Shown here piece by piece: positions 18,577 through 28,099 of a DNA stretch of 64,000 bases. The DNA comes from Synechococcus sp. MU1642 (GTDB taxonomy: Bacteria; Cyanobacteriota; Cyanobacteriia; PCC-6307; Cyanobiaceae), in assembly GCF_020514115.1 (NCBI RefSeq), contig NZ_VTKZ01000004.1:62001-126000 (forward strand), read 5' to 3'. The position numbers and the translations under genes were made by a program. The notes under the pieces are model-generated. The model worked only from the letters and a program-made list of their open reading frames with translations. It had not been told where the DNA came from and did no database searches. Position 1 is the first letter of the stretch; the number at the start of each line of letters is the position of its first letter.

Positions 18577-20544
18577 GTGCTGTTGGATCTGCCCATCGAT
18601 CATTTCCGACTTCTGGGCGTCAGTCCATCGGCAGAGCCTGAGGCGATTCTGCGTCGCTTGGAAACCCGCTGTGACAGTCCACCGGATCAAGGCTTTACCC
18701 ATGAGGCTCTGCTCCAACGGGCCGACCTGCTGCGTCGCTCCGCCGATTTGCTGACCGATCCCGCCGATAGGGCTGAATACGAAGCAGCTCTATTGCGCCT
18801 CAGTGAATCCCATCCCAACGGCACGGTGGGGTTGGACCTCCCCACCAGTAGTGAAGTGGCGGGCCTGATTCTGCTCTGGGAGGCCCATGGAGCTCTCGAG
18901 GCCTTTCAATTGGCGCGGCAGGGTCTTCAACCCCCTCAGGCCCCGGCCCTTGGTAGCGGCCGTGAAGCGGATCTGACGCTCCTGGCCGCCTTGGCCTGCC
19001 GCGATGCTGCCCTGGAGGAACAAGACCAACGGCGCTACGAGTCGGCGGCCCAGCTTTTGATTGACGGCATTCAGCTGCAACAGCGGATGGGCAAGCTGCC
19101 CGACCAGCAGCGCCAGCTGGAAGACACCCTGCAGAGGCTCACTCCCTTCAGAATTCTGGATCTGCTTAGCCGTGATCTTGGCGATCAGGACTCCCATCAA
19201 CGGGGTTTAACGCTGTTGGATGAGCTGGTCGTGGCTCGTGGTGGTCTGGAGGCTGCCGATACTGATGTTGATCAGCCTGGAAGCCTCAGCCAGGACGATT
19301 TCGAATCGTTCTTTCATCAGATCCGTCGCTTCCTGACCGTGCAGGAGCAAATCGATCTGTTCAGCCGTTGGTTTGAGGGGGGTGCCGCCGATGCCGGTTT
19401 CCTGACGGTTCTGGCCCTCAGCGCCGCGGGCTTTTCGCGGCGCAAGCCCGAGTTCCTCGAGCAGGCGCGCGACCGGATGCAGACGCTTGCCAATGCCGAC
19501 CTTGATCCCATGCCGCTGCTTGGGTGTCTGGATCTGCTGTTGGGCAACGTCAAGGATGCGGATCGGCATTTCGCCGTCTTGAGGGATCCGGATCTGCAGG
19601 CCTGGTTTCTGAACCACCCCGGTGATCGGCTTGCAGCGCAATGCGAATACTGCCGGGCCTGGCTTGAACGCGATGTCTTGCCGGGCTATCGCGATGTCGA
19701 TTCCGCGGGCGCTGATTTGGATGCCTGGTTCGCTGACCGTGACGTGCAGGGCTTTGTCGATCGTCTCGATCGCAAGGCGTGTCGCCAGATCGGTTCTGAA
19801 GAGATGACCCTGGCCTGGGCATCGGTAGAGGATGCAGCTCTTGGTGCGTCGAGTGAACCGGCTGAATCGGACCAGGAGGTTGAGTCCGAAGACTCGGGTG
19901 CCACACCGCTCTGGCAGCAACGCTGGGTTCGCCCCGCTGCTGCAGCTCTTGCACTGGTCGGAATCACCGTTGCAGGTTCCGCCTTGCTTCGACGCAACTG
20001 GAATCCTGCTCCGCTGTTACCGGAAATCGCTTCATTACCCGCTGAGGAGGAGCAGGTTGAAGAGACGCTGGAGCTCGGCGCTGTTTCATCCCCCGTGGAT
20101 GACGAGCCTGTAGCGAGCCTGAAGGCCAATCTTGAGCCTTCAGTACCTTCTGAGCCACTGGTCAGTGATGACCCGTCGGAAGCTGAGCTTCAGGCCTTGC
20201 TCCAGGGATGGCTTGATGCCAAGGCGTTGATGCTGTCTGGTCAGCAGGCTGATCTTTTCGTCGTGGCAAGGGAGCCCCTGGTGAAGCGCGTGGAGCTGGA
20301 GCGGGCCGCTGATCAGGCTGCAGGGCGATCGAAGTCTATTGATGCTGCTATCACCACCATCGAGGTGGTCGACCGCAAGCCTCAGAGGATCGAACTGCTG
20401 GCCCAGGTGGCCTACAGCGATCTCCTTCAGGCTGCCGACGGAACCGTCATTGAAGAGACAGCACCGACTGTTTTTATCGTGACGTACGTGCTTGGTAGAG
20501 ATGGAACCCAATGGCTTTTGCACGACTACATCCCGGGCTCCTGA
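18577..20544 (+). CDS. ftn2: cell division protein Ftn2/ZipN (ARC6 family)
   Basis: A 655-residue protein. The N-terminus is a divergent J-like domain (DHFRLLGVSPSAEPEAILRR), followed by a long helical region. A single membrane span (AAAALALVGITVAGSALL, about residue 455-473) and a C-terminal IMS/DUF4101 domain (ELQALLQGWLDAKALMLSG) complete it. Homologues anchor FtsZ rings to the membrane in cyanobacteria and chloroplasts. The start is GTG 18577. Confidence 0.87.
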   Translation: MLLDLPIDHFRLLGVSPSAEPEAILRRLETRCDSPPDQGFTHEALLQRADLLRRSADLLTDPADRAEYEAALLRLSESHPNGTVGLDLPTSSEVAGLILLWEAHGALEAFQLARQGLQPPQAPALGSGREADLTLLAALACRDAALEEQDQRRYESAAQLLIDGIQLQQRMGKLPDQQRQLEDTLQRLTPFRILDLLSRDLGDQDSHQRGLTLLDELVVARGGLEAADTDVDQPGSLSQDDFESFFHQIRRFLTVQEQIDLFSRWFEGGAADAGFLTVLALSAAGFSRRKPEFLEQARDRMQTLANADLDPMPLLGCLDLLLGNVKDADRHFAVLRDPDLQAWFLNHPGDRLAAQCEYCRAWLERDVLPGYRDVDSAGADLDAWFADRDVQGFVDRLDRKACRQIGSEEMTLAWASVEDAALGASSEPAESDQEVESEDSGATPLWQQRWVRPAAAALALVGITVAGSALLRRNWNPAPLLPEIASLPAEEEQVEETLELGAVSSPVDDEPVASLKANLEPSVPSEPLVSDDPSEAELQALLQGWLDAKALMLSGQQADLFVVAREPLVKRVELERAADQAAGRSKSIDAAITTIEVVDRKPQRIELLAQVAYSDLLQAADGTVIEETAPTVFIVTYVLGRDGTQWLLHDYIPGS

Positions 20545-20612
20545 GTTGCTGGATTGAGTTGCTTGACCGTCGCTTTTTACGATCACCACATTGATCCAGG
20601 GGCGTAACGCCG

Positions 20613-22103
20613 ATGTTCGACGAGCTTTCAGCCCGTTTTGAGGATGCGGTCAAGGGTCTGCGTGGCCAAGACAGCATCAGCGAAACCAACGTCGATGGAG
20701 CCCTGAAGGACGTCCGTCGGGCCTTGCTTGAAGCCGACGTCAGCCTGCCGGTGGTGAAGGAGTTCGTGGCTGATGTCCGCGACAAAGCCGTTGGTGCCGA
20801 GGTAGTGCGCGGGGTCAGCCCGGATCAGAAGTTCATTCAGGTGGTCCATGAACAGCTGGTGGAGGTCATGGGGGGCGATAACGCTCCTCTGGCGAAGGCG
20901 GCTGAAGCTCCCACCGTTGTGTTGATGGCCGGCCTTCAGGGTGCCGGTAAAACCACAGCGACGGCCAAGTTGGGCCTCCACCTCAAGGATCAGGGTCGCC
21001 GAGCCCTGATGGTGGGTGCCGACGTCTACCGACCAGCCGCCATCGAGCAGTTGAAAACGCTCGGTGCTCAAATTGATGTGGAGGTGTTTAGCCTCGGTGC
21101 TGAAGCCAAGCCTGAAGACATTGCGGCCGCTGGTCTGGCCAAGGCGCAAGAGGAAGGGTTCGACACGCTCCTGGTTGACACCGCCGGTCGCCTCCAGATC
21201 GACACCGAGATGATGGAGGAGATGGTGCGGATCCGCACCGCTGTGCAGCCCGATGAGGTGCTGCTGGTGGTGGATTCGATGATCGGCCAAGAAGCGGCCG
21301 AACTCACCCGCGCCTTCCACGACCAGGTGGGGATCACCGGAGCGGTGCTCACCAAACTCGATGGTGATTCCCGCGGCGGTGCCGCCCTCTCGATCCGCAA
21401 GGTGAGTGGTCAGCCGATCAAGTTCATCGGCACCGGCGAGAAGGTGGAGGCCCTGCAGCCGTTCCATCCCGAACGGATGGCCAGTCGCATCCTCGGCATG
21501 GGTGATGTGCTGACGCTGGTGGAGAAGGCCCAGAAGGAGGTCGAACTCGCTGACGTCGAAAAGATGCAAAAGAAGCTGCAGGAGGCGACGTTTGATTTTT
21601 CGGACTTCGTGAAGCAGATGCGCTTAATCAAACGCATGGGCTCGCTTGGAGGTTTGATGAAAATGATCCCGGGCATGAACAAGATCGATGACGGCATGCT
21701 CAAGCAGGGGGAGCAGCAGCTCAAGCGCATCGAGGCCATGATCGGCTCCATGACACAGCAGGAGAGGGAAAACCCCGACCTCCTGGCGAGTCAACCCTCA
21801 AGGCGTCGCCGGATCGCCAGCGGCAGCGGTCATCAGGCTGCAGATGTGGACAAGGTGTTGGCCGACTTCCAGAAAATGCGCGGCTTCATGCAGCAGATGA
21901 GCCAGGGCAACATGCCCGGCATGGGAGGCATGCCTGGGATGGGCGGAATGCCAGGTATGCCCGGAATGGGTGGAATGCCGGGCATTGGTGGTGGAATGCC
22001 TGGTATGGGAGGTATGCCCGGGGGCGGTGGTCGCCCCGGTCGCGGTGGACCGCCGAAGCGGCAGCGACCCGTCAAGAAGAAGAAGGGCTTCGGGGACCTG
22101 TGA
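20613..22103 (+). CDS. ffh: signal recognition particle protein Ffh
   Basis: A 496-residue GTPase that escorts ribosomes to the membrane. The N and G domains hold GLQGAGKTTATAKLG, DTAGRLQID and TKLDGDSRGG. The Met-rich M domain follows (about residues 300-440). The last 60 residues are an unusual low-complexity Gly/Met/Pro tail built of GMGGMPG units ending in a basic KRQRPVKKKKGFGDL. rpsP and phoH follow closely. Confidence 0.96.
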   Translation: MFDELSARFEDAVKGLRGQDSISETNVDGALKDVRRALLEADVSLPVVKEFVADVRDKAVGAEVVRGVSPDQKFIQVVHEQLVEVMGGDNAPLAKAAEAPTVVLMAGLQGAGKTTATAKLGLHLKDQGRRALMVGADVYRPAAIEQLKTLGAQIDVEVFSLGAEAKPEDIAAAGLAKAQEEGFDTLLVDTAGRLQIDTEMMEEMVRIRTAVQPDEVLLVVDSMIGQEAAELTRAFHDQVGITGAVLTKLDGDSRGGAALSIRKVSGQPIKFIGTGEKVEALQPFHPERMASRILGMGDVLTLVEKAQKEVELADVEKMQKKLQEATFDFSDFVKQMRLIKRMGSLGGLMKMIPGMNKIDDGMLKQGEQQLKRIEAMIGSMTQQERENPDLLASQPSRRRRIASGSGHQAADVDKVLADFQKMRGFMQQMSQGNMPGMGGMPGMGGMPGMPGMGGMPGIGGGMPGMGGMPGGGGRPGRGGPPKRQRPVKKKKGFGDL

Positions 22104-22181
22104 GGGCGGAACGGTATGGTGGTTGTTTGGCGGGCGTTTAGGCCTCGCCGGACCACCTCTTTCCTTCATTCCAGGGCCACG

Positions 22182-22562
22182 ATGATCAAGCTCCGCCTGA
22201 AGCGGTTTGGCAAGAAGCGGGAAGCGAGCTTCCGCCTCGTGGCCTGCAACAGCACCTCACGTCGGGACGGACGTCCCCTTCAGGAGTTGGGCTTCTACAA
22301 CCCGCGGACGAAGGAAACGCGTCTCGACACCGAGGCCATCCGTGAGCGTCTTGGTCAAGGTGCCCAACCCACAGATGTCGTGCGCACGCTGCTCGAGCGC
22401 GGCGGTCTTCTGGAAAAGACCGTGCGTCCTGCTGAGACCGTCGGCAAGGTCAAGCAAGCGGCCAAGCGTGAAGCTGATGCCAAGCAAGCCGCCAAGGAGG
22501 CTGCTGAGGCCAAGGCTGCTGAAGCTTCCGATTCCGCAGAATCCGAATCCACCGAGGGCTGA
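22182..22562 (+). CDS. rpsP: 30S ribosomal protein S16
   Basis: The ATG at 22182 gives [20 protein letters not shown], the standard start; an upstream in-frame ATG adds unrelated residues. The S16 core takes up about 80 residues. It is followed by an Ala/Lys/Glu-rich tail of about 45 residues ([13 protein letters not shown]), longer than in most bacteria. The order ffh-rpsP-phoH suggests one transcript. Confidence 0.96.
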   Translation: MIKLRLKRFGKKREASFRLVACNSTSRRDGRPLQELGFYNPRTKETRLDTEAIRERLGQGAQPTDVVRTLLERGGLLEKTVRPAETVGKVKQAAKREADAKQAAKEAAEAKAAEASDSAESESTEG

Positions 22563-22570
22563 TCATTCCG

Positions 22571-23566
22571 GTGTCTGACGACGGCGAACGCGGCCGTTTC
22601 GTTCTCGACCTGCCTGATCCTGATGCTGCACTGGCCCTTGCTGGTGAAGCAGAAACAACCCTGCATCGCCTTGAAGCTCTTACAGGAGCCTCCATGGTGT
22701 TGCGGGGTCTTCAATTGGTGATTACCGGGCGGCCAACGCAGATCGAGCGGGCTGCTGCGGTGGTTGAATTGGTGCGCCCGATCTGGCAGGACGGGCAGTC
22801 CGTGTCACCGGTGGATCTGCAATCGGCCCTGGGCGCTCTCAACACCGGCCGCGGCGATGACCACGCCGCCATGGGTGAGCAGGTGTTGGCGAAGAGCCAG
22901 AAGGGCAACCTGCTGCGCCCGCGCACCCTGCGCCAAAAGAAATACGTGGATGCCATGGAGCGCCACGACCTCACCTTTGCTCTCGGCCCTGCCGGTACCG
23001 GTAAAACCTTTCTTGCCACCGTTCTTGCGGTTCGGATGCTCACCGAACGCAAGGTGGAGCGCCTGATTCTCACCCGGCCGGCTGTTGAAGCTGGGGAGCG
23101 CCTGGGGTTCCTGCCGGGCGACCTGCAACAAAAGGTGGACCCCTATCTGCGTCCGCTCTACGACGCTTTGCATTCCCTGCTCGGCGCGGAGAAAACCACT
23201 GTGCTGCTGGAGAAGGGCGTGATTGAAGTCGCTCCCCTGGCCTACATGCGGGGCCGCACCCTCAGCGATGCCTTCGTGATCCTGGATGAGGCGCAGAACA
23301 CCACGCCAGCCCAGATGCGCATGGTGCTCACCCGGCTAGGAGAGCGTTCGCGAATGGTTGTGACCGGCGACATCACCCAGGTTGATCTTCCCGCCACTGT
23401 GCAGAGCGGTTTGGTGGAGGCGTCCGAGGTGTTGGAGGGCGTGGAAGGAGTCGCTGTCTGCCGCCTCACCGCGGCGGATGTGGTGCGCCACCCCCTCGTG
23501 CAGCGAGTGGTGGAGGCCTATGCCCGACGGGACGAACGCAGAACGCCCAAAGTTCAACGTCGATAG
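22571..23566 (+). CDS. phoH: PhoH-like ATPase
   Basis: A 331-residue protein. An N-terminal KH-like segment (MVLRGLQLVITGRPTQIERA) precedes the PhoH domain, with Walker A GPAGTGKTFLATVLA and Walker B AFVILDEAQN. ATP-binding proteins of this type are linked to phosphate starvation and RNA metabolism. The start is GTG 22571, 8 bases after rpsP. Confidence 0.92.
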   Translation: MSDDGERGRFVLDLPDPDAALALAGEAETTLHRLEALTGASMVLRGLQLVITGRPTQIERAAAVVELVRPIWQDGQSVSPVDLQSALGALNTGRGDDHAAMGEQVLAKSQKGNLLRPRTLRQKKYVDAMERHDLTFALGPAGTGKTFLATVLAVRMLTERKVERLILTRPAVEAGERLGFLPGDLQQKVDPYLRPLYDALHSLLGAEKTTVLLEKGVIEVAPLAYMRGRTLSDAFVILDEAQNTTPAQMRMVLTRLGERSRMVVTGDITQVDLPATVQSGLVEASEVLEGVEGVAVCRLTAADVVRHPLVQRVVEAYARRDERRTPKVQRR

Positions 23567-23634
23567 GGAGATCCACACCCCAATCCCTTGTCACCGCTGG
23601 CAGGATGTGATGAGTCTTTGGTGACCTGGTCGAC

Positions 23635-24366
23635 ATGCCAGCTAGCAGCAATTTCCAGGAGGCGATCCGCGAGGCGCAATCGAGCGCACTTGTCGGGCCC
23701 AACGTTGTCAATAAGGCGCTGCCCTACGTCGGCGGCGGCATGGTGCTCACCTCGATCGGGGTGATCGGTGGTCTCTCGATGATGGCTACTCCGCTGTTCA
23801 TGCCCCTGTTTTGGGTGGCAGTGATCGGCAACCTGGTGCTGTTCTTCGTGGCGCAGAACGTCGCTTTGAAGGGCAACAACGCCACAGCCTTGCCGCTGCT
23901 GTCCATCTACAGCCTGATCACTGGTTTCACCTTGAGTGGTCTCGTGGCTTTTGCTGGAGCCGTTGCCGGTGTAGGTGCGGTCGGCACCGCTGCGCTAGCC
24001 ACCGGAATCACCTTCGTGATTGCCTCGATCGTCGGCCGTCGCATGAGCGATTCGGTTGGACAGGCACTCTCCGGTGTGGTTGGTCTCGGTCTGATCGGCC
24101 TGATCCTGGCGATGGTCGTCCAGTTCATCGGCGGAATCTTTGCCCCTGCCATGTTCCATGGCACCAGCTTTGAGCTAATGATCGCCGGCTTCGGCACCGT
24201 CCTCTTCGTGGGCGCAGCCTTCGTCGACTTCTACACGATGCCTCGGTCTTACCGGGATGACCAGTACCTGGCAGGTGCTCTGAGCATGTATCTCACGTAC
24301 ATCAACCTGTTCATCTTCATCCTGCGCCTGATCATCGTGCTCAACGGTGGTGGTCGTCGCGACTGA
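23635..24366 (+). CDS. Bax inhibitor-1 / YccA family membrane protein
   Basis: A 243-residue protein with seven hydrophobic helices after a hydrophilic 25-residue N-terminus. The signature region is AAFVDFYTMPRSYRDDQ followed by LYITYINLFIFILR-like sequence, as in the BI-1 family of calcium-leak or proton-sensitive membrane proteins. Its physiological role in cyanobacteria is unknown. A strong terminator follows. Confidence 0.86.
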   Translation: MPASSNFQEAIREAQSSALVGPNVVNKALPYVGGGMVLTSIGVIGGLSMMATPLFMPLFWVAVIGNLVLFFVAQNVALKGNNATALPLLSIYSLITGFTLSGLVAFAGAVAGVGAVGTAALATGITFVIASIVGRRMSDSVGQALSGVVGLGLIGLILAMVVQFIGGIFAPAMFHGTSFELMIAGFGTVLFVGAAFVDFYTMPRSYRDDQYLAGALSMYLTYINLFIFILRLIIVLNGGGRRD

Positions 24367-24394
24367 CGATTTCAACGCGATCGAATCAGCCTTC

Positions 24395-24420
24395 GCCCCG
24401 GTTTGTCCGGGGCTTTTTTT
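24395..24420 (+). terminator. rho-independent terminator after the Bax-inhibitor-like gene
   Basis: The 7-bp stem GCCCCGG/CCGGGGC with loop TTTGT is followed by seven T. It ends the plus-strand transcript just before the convergent gene at 24,424. Confidence 0.9.
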
Positions 24421-24423
24421 GGC

Positions 24424-24945
24424 TCAACCCTCGGCCACGGCATAGACACTGTTCCCGATGGCTTGTTTCTGCTCGGCGTCGTACCCCCACTTCTCCAGGA
24501 AGGCGACGTCTTCGCCGCGGTTGTCGAGGGCGGCGGCCAGCAGTTGCTCCAGACGCTCCTTCACCTCCGCTGGTTCCAGCAGCCTGAGCAGTTCAATGCA
24601 GCGGTTGCTGACCCGCTCCGAGCCGGCCTGCTGCACCTCATCTCCCGTGCGCCGGTGATGAACGGCCATGGCCGTGCTCATGGCCAGATTGCGAACGCTT
24701 AGATCTACAACTCCAGCACCGGCTCCGCGTAGTTGGCCGACGACGGCGTCGGGCAAGCGATCCATCAGCACGCTCTCGCCTGCCAGGCTCACCACGAAAA
24801 ATCCCCGGGCGCCATCGCGGCTGGCCACCATTTCACCGATGCGGTCGGCCAGCACCTCATCGCTGATCTCCTCGTTGTCCCATTGCTGCAGCCAGGCCGC
24901 TGTGATTTCCATGGCCTGCTGGAAGGTGGGCTGCTGATCCGCCAT
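24424..24945 (-). CDS. conserved-type protein of unknown function
   Basis: A 173-residue soluble protein, ATG at 24945 (MADQQPTFQQAME). A TTG four codons upstream is possible but less likely. It is helical and acidic, with RGFFVVSLAGESVLMDRLPD in the middle. I recognise no domain. It is divergent from era and its composition matches core genes. Confidence 0.72.
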   Translation of the reverse strand: MADQQPTFQQAMEITAAWLQQWDNEEISDEVLADRIGEMVASRDGARGFFVVSLAGESVLMDRLPDAVVGQLRGAGAGVVDLSVRNLAMSTAMAVHHRRTGDEVQQAGSERVSNRCIELLRLLEPAEVKERLEQLLAAALDNRGEDVAFLEKWGYDAEQKQAIGNSVYAVAEG

Positions 24946-25007
24946 GGACCTGTCCAATTCCTGCCCTCAGGCTATGGGTCGATTCAACGGCGGCGCAGAC
25001 TTAGAGC

Positions 25008-25943
25008 ATGCACGCAACTCCCCTGCCAGAGGATTACCGCTCTGGCTTCATCGCACTGATCGGTCGCCCGAACGTGGGCAAATCCACGCTGGTGAATCAG
25101 CTGGTGGGTGAGAAGGTGGCGATCACATCGCCCGTGGCCCAGACCACCCGCAACCGCCTGCGGGCGATCCTCACCACTGAGGTGGCCCAGATGGTGCTGG
25201 TGGACACGCCTGGCATTCATAAACCCCACCATTTGCTGGGGGAACGGCTGGTGAAGAGTGCGCGCAGCGCCATCGGTGAAGTCGACCTGGTGGTCTTGCT
25301 GTTGGAGGGATGCGAGCGCCCGGGTCGCGGTGATGCCTTCATAGTGAATCTGCTGCAGCAGCAGACCCTGCCGGTGCTGGTGGCCCTGAACAAGTGGGAC
25401 AAGCTGGCGGAGGAGCACCGCTCTGAAGCGGAAGAGGCCTATGCAGCCCTCCTGCAGGAGACTAATTGGCCGGTGCACCGCTGCAGCGCCCTGTCAGGCG
25501 ATGGCTGCGCAGAGCTCACAGCAGCGATGGCGGCTCAGTTGCCCTTGGGCCCACAGCTGTATCCGCCCGAAATGGTGAGTGATCAACCGGAGCGTGTGCT
25601 GCTGGGGGAACTCATTCGCGAGCAGGTGCTTCTGCACACCCGGGAGGAGGTGCCCCACAGCGTTGCCGTCACCATTGATCGCGTTGAGGAGTTGCCGGCC
25701 AAGGGCAAGGGTGCGGGTCGGACGGCCGTCTTGGCCACGGTTCTGGTGGAACGGAAAAGTCAGAAGGGGATCCTGATCGGCAAAGGCGGGGTGATGCTCA
25801 AGACGATCGGCCAGGGGGCGCGGCTGCAGATGCAGGTGCTGATTGATGGCCCGGTGTATCTGGAGCTGTTTGTCAAGGTCGTGCCGGATTGGCGCAGCAA
25901 GCCCGCCCGCTTGGCGGAGCTGGGTTACACGGGGAATCAATAA
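25008..25943 (+). CDS. era: GTPase Era
   Basis: A 311-residue ribosome-assembly GTPase that binds 16S rRNA. G motifs are GRPNVGKSTLVNQL, the T of switch I, DTPGIHKPHH and NKWDK. The C-terminal KH domain carries GILIGKGGVMLKTIGQGAR. It opens a plus-strand run with the CpcS-like gene, trmD-ispF, the TIGR03792-type gene and larB. Confidence 0.96.
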   Translation: MHATPLPEDYRSGFIALIGRPNVGKSTLVNQLVGEKVAITSPVAQTTRNRLRAILTTEVAQMVLVDTPGIHKPHHLLGERLVKSARSAIGEVDLVVLLLEGCERPGRGDAFIVNLLQQQTLPVLVALNKWDKLAEEHRSEAEEAYAALLQETNWPVHRCSALSGDGCAELTAAMAAQLPLGPQLYPPEMVSDQPERVLLGELIREQVLLHTREEVPHSVAVTIDRVEELPAKGKGAGRTAVLATVLVERKSQKGILIGKGGVMLKTIGQGARLQMQVLIDGPVYLELFVKVVPDWRSKPARLAELGYTGNQ

Positions 25944-25981
25944 CCAATAACCGCCAGCCCCACAGCTGAGAGGATGGGCGC

Positions 25982-26443
25982 ATGAGTGAACAAGCCTTTC
26001 CCCCGGAAGACCCTGGCTCCTTTCTGAGCCTCTGCGACGGGGAGTGGATGAGCCTGCGCAGTTGCTTTGAGCTGGCTGCCGGTGGTGATGACGAATGGCA
26101 CAGCAGCGAACGGGGTGAACTCACCGTCCGCTGCGTGAGCCAGAAGGGGGCTCTCGGCCAACTGCAGGTGCAGGCCCCTGGTGGAATCAGCAGCATCCTC
26201 ACCTTCGCCGCTGATGGACAGCTGATCCTCGATGGTGATCCCCCAGGCAACTGGAGGTTCTGGCCCGACGGCAGCATGGAGCTGAACCTCAGCCGGGCTG
26301 ACGGCGTGCAGGTTCAGGAGCGGATCTGGTTTACGCGGGCCAACCTGCGCCTGCGCAGCACCACGGCGGTGGATGTGCAGGGAACACCGGTGCAGGGCAG
26401 TTTCTGCACGGACATCCGCAGGGTGTCCAAACCAGCGGCCTGA
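25982..26443 (+). CDS. CpcS/CpeS-type phycobiliprotein lyase
   Basis: A 153-residue lipocalin-fold protein. The diagnostic C-terminal block is WRFWPDGSMELNL, then ERIWFTRANLRLRSTT, then GSFCTDIRRV, as in the S-type bilin lyases that attach phycobilins to phycobiliprotein cysteines. The exact paralogue (CpcS, CpeS or CpeU) cannot be told. It fits an organism with phycobilisomes. Confidence 0.72.
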   Translation: MSEQAFPPEDPGSFLSLCDGEWMSLRSCFELAAGGDDEWHSSERGELTVRCVSQKGALGQLQVQAPGGISSILTFAADGQLILDGDPPGNWRFWPDGSMELNLSRADGVQVQERIWFTRANLRLRSTTAVDVQGTPVQGSFCTDIRRVSKPAA

Positions 26444-26449
26444 GGCGGC

Positions 26450-27655
26450 ATGGCGCCCTATCGCCTTGATGTAGTGAGCCTGGCGCCGCAGGCGTTTGCT
26501 CCTCTGCTGGAGCTGGGGGTGATCGGTCGTGCCTTCAACGCGGGCATTGCCGAGTTGCATCTGCACAACCCCAGGGACTTCGCCACGGATCGCCATCGCA
26601 AAGTGGACGACGAGCCCTACGGGGGTGGTGCCGGCATGGTGCTCAAGCCCGAGCCGGTGTTCGCCGCAATGGAGGCGATTCCCCGAAGTCCTCGCAGCCG
26701 GGTGCTGTTGATGTCACCGCAGGGGCGCCCCCTGCAGCAGGCAGATCTGCAGCGTTGGTCCAATGACCACGATCAACTGGTCTTTCTCTGCGGTCACTAC
26801 GAGGGCTTCGACGAGCGGATTCGCGGCCTGGCCGATGAGGAGGTGTCGATGGGTGATTTCGTCCTCACCGGTGGTGAGCTGCCGGCGATGACGGTGATCA
26901 ACGGTGTTGTGCGCCTGCTGCCCGGCACGGTGGGGACGGCGGATTCCCTGGTGGAAGAAAGCCACAGTGCACTCCTCCTGGAACACCCGCATTACACCCG
27001 CCCCGCCGACTTCCGCGGCATGACCGTTCCGGATGTGCTGCGCAGTGGCGACCACGGTGCGATCGCCCAGTGGCGCCAGGAGCAGCGGGAGCAGCGCACC
27101 CGCGAGCGGCGGCCCGATCTGTTTGTCCGCTGGCAGACCGCGACAATGAATGACTTTTCAGATCCCGCCATGGAGCTGCGCATCGGCAACGGATACGACA
27201 TCCATCGGCTGGTGCCCGGACGGGCCCTCATCTTGGGGGGTGTGACCCTGGATCATCCCGACGGTCTTGGCCTGGATGGCCACAGCGATGCCGATGTGCT
27301 GGTGCATGCCGTGATGGATGCGCTGCTCGGGGCCCTCGCCCTTGGTGACATCGGCAAGTACTTTCCCCCGACCGATCCCCAATGGAAAGGGGCCGACAGC
27401 TTGAAGTTGCTGGATCAAGTGGTGAAGCTGGTGAGGGAGCGCGGCTGGTCGGTAGTGAACATCGATGCGGTGGTGATTGCTGAGCGCCCAAAACTCAAGC
27501 CGCATATCGCCGAGATGAGCGGCCGGATGGCGTCAGCGATCGGGATTGCCCCCGATGCCGTGGGTGTCAAGGCCACCACCAACGAAGGCTTGGGTCCGGA
27601 GGGACGGGAAGAGGGCATCAGTTGCCAGGCTGTGGCTCTGCTGCAGCGGAGCTGA
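26450..27655 (+). CDS. trmD-ispF: tRNA (guanine37-N1)-methyltransferase fused in frame to 2-C-methyl-D-erythritol 2,4-cyclodiphosphate synthase
   Basis: One 401-codon frame encodes two complete enzymes. Residues 1-232 are TrmD ([46 protein letters not shown]). Residues 241-401 are IspF of the MEP isoprenoid pathway, with metal ligands in [21 protein letters not shown] and the end [17 protein letters not shown]. No stop separates them; the linker is only about 10 residues. Internal ATGs at 27146 and 27170 could also start a separate IspF, so fusion at the protein level is likely but not certain. Confidence 0.9.
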   Translation: MAPYRLDVVSLAPQAFAPLLELGVIGRAFNAGIAELHLHNPRDFATDRHRKVDDEPYGGGAGMVLKPEPVFAAMEAIPRSPRSRVLLMSPQGRPLQQADLQRWSNDHDQLVFLCGHYEGFDERIRGLADEEVSMGDFVLTGGELPAMTVINGVVRLLPGTVGTADSLVEESHSALLLEHPHYTRPADFRGMTVPDVLRSGDHGAIAQWRQEQREQRTRERRPDLFVRWQTATMNDFSDPAMELRIGNGYDIHRLVPGRALILGGVTLDHPDGLGLDGHSDADVLVHAVMDALLGALALGDIGKYFPPTDPQWKGADSLKLLDQVVKLVRERGWSVVNIDAVVIAERPKLKPHIAEMSGRMASAIGIAPDAVGVKATTNEGLGPEGREEGISCQAVALLQRS

Positions 27656-27658
27656 ACC

Positions 27659-28099
27659 GTGCATCACCTCCGGTCTGTACTGCTTAGGGTCATCGCACCG
27701 TGTTTGGCGCTGGTTCTCTTGTTGGGCGGGCTTTCGGAGACAGAGGTTCGGGCAGAGTCCGACCCGAAGCTTGGTGATGTGGTGGCTGTGGTTGAGCACC
27801 TGCGGATACAGGTTCCCCGGGAGAGCCGTGAGCATTGGATGGCGGCGGAACGTGGCAGCTGGGAGCCTTGGTTGAAGCAACAGCCTGGTTTTCTGGGCCG
27901 TGATCTGTTCTGGGATCCGGCAACCGAGGAGGGAACTCTGCTGATTCGTTGGAGCAGTCGTAAGGCATGGAAATCGATCTCCCTTGCCGAGGTGGAGACG
28001 GTTCAGGAGCGCTTCGAGACCTTGGCCCGCGAGCAAACAGGACAGCGCCAGGGCAACCCGTTCCCGCTCGTGTTTGAGGGGGAATTGTTGCCGCAGTGA
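27659..28099 (+). CDS. exported protein of the TIGR03792 type, unknown function
   Basis: A 146-residue protein with a signal peptide (about residues 1-32, ending VRAES). A compact domain follows in which KQQPGFLGRDLFWDPATEEGTLLIRWSS-like sequence recalls the antibiotic-monooxygenase-like fold of cyanobacterial TIGR03792 proteins. It starts 3 bases after ispF, and its stop overlaps the larB start (GTGA). Confidence 0.75.
   Translation: MHHLRSVLLRVIAPCLALVLLLGGLSETEVRAESDPKLGDVVAVVEHLRIQVPRESREHWMAAERGSWEPWLKQQPGFLGRDLFWDPATEEGTLLIRWSSRKAWKSISLAEVETVQERFETLAREQTGQRQGNPFPLVFEGELLPQ

Noticed and set aside
20628-21569. 313-codon minus-strand frame
   Set aside because: Antisense shadow of ffh.
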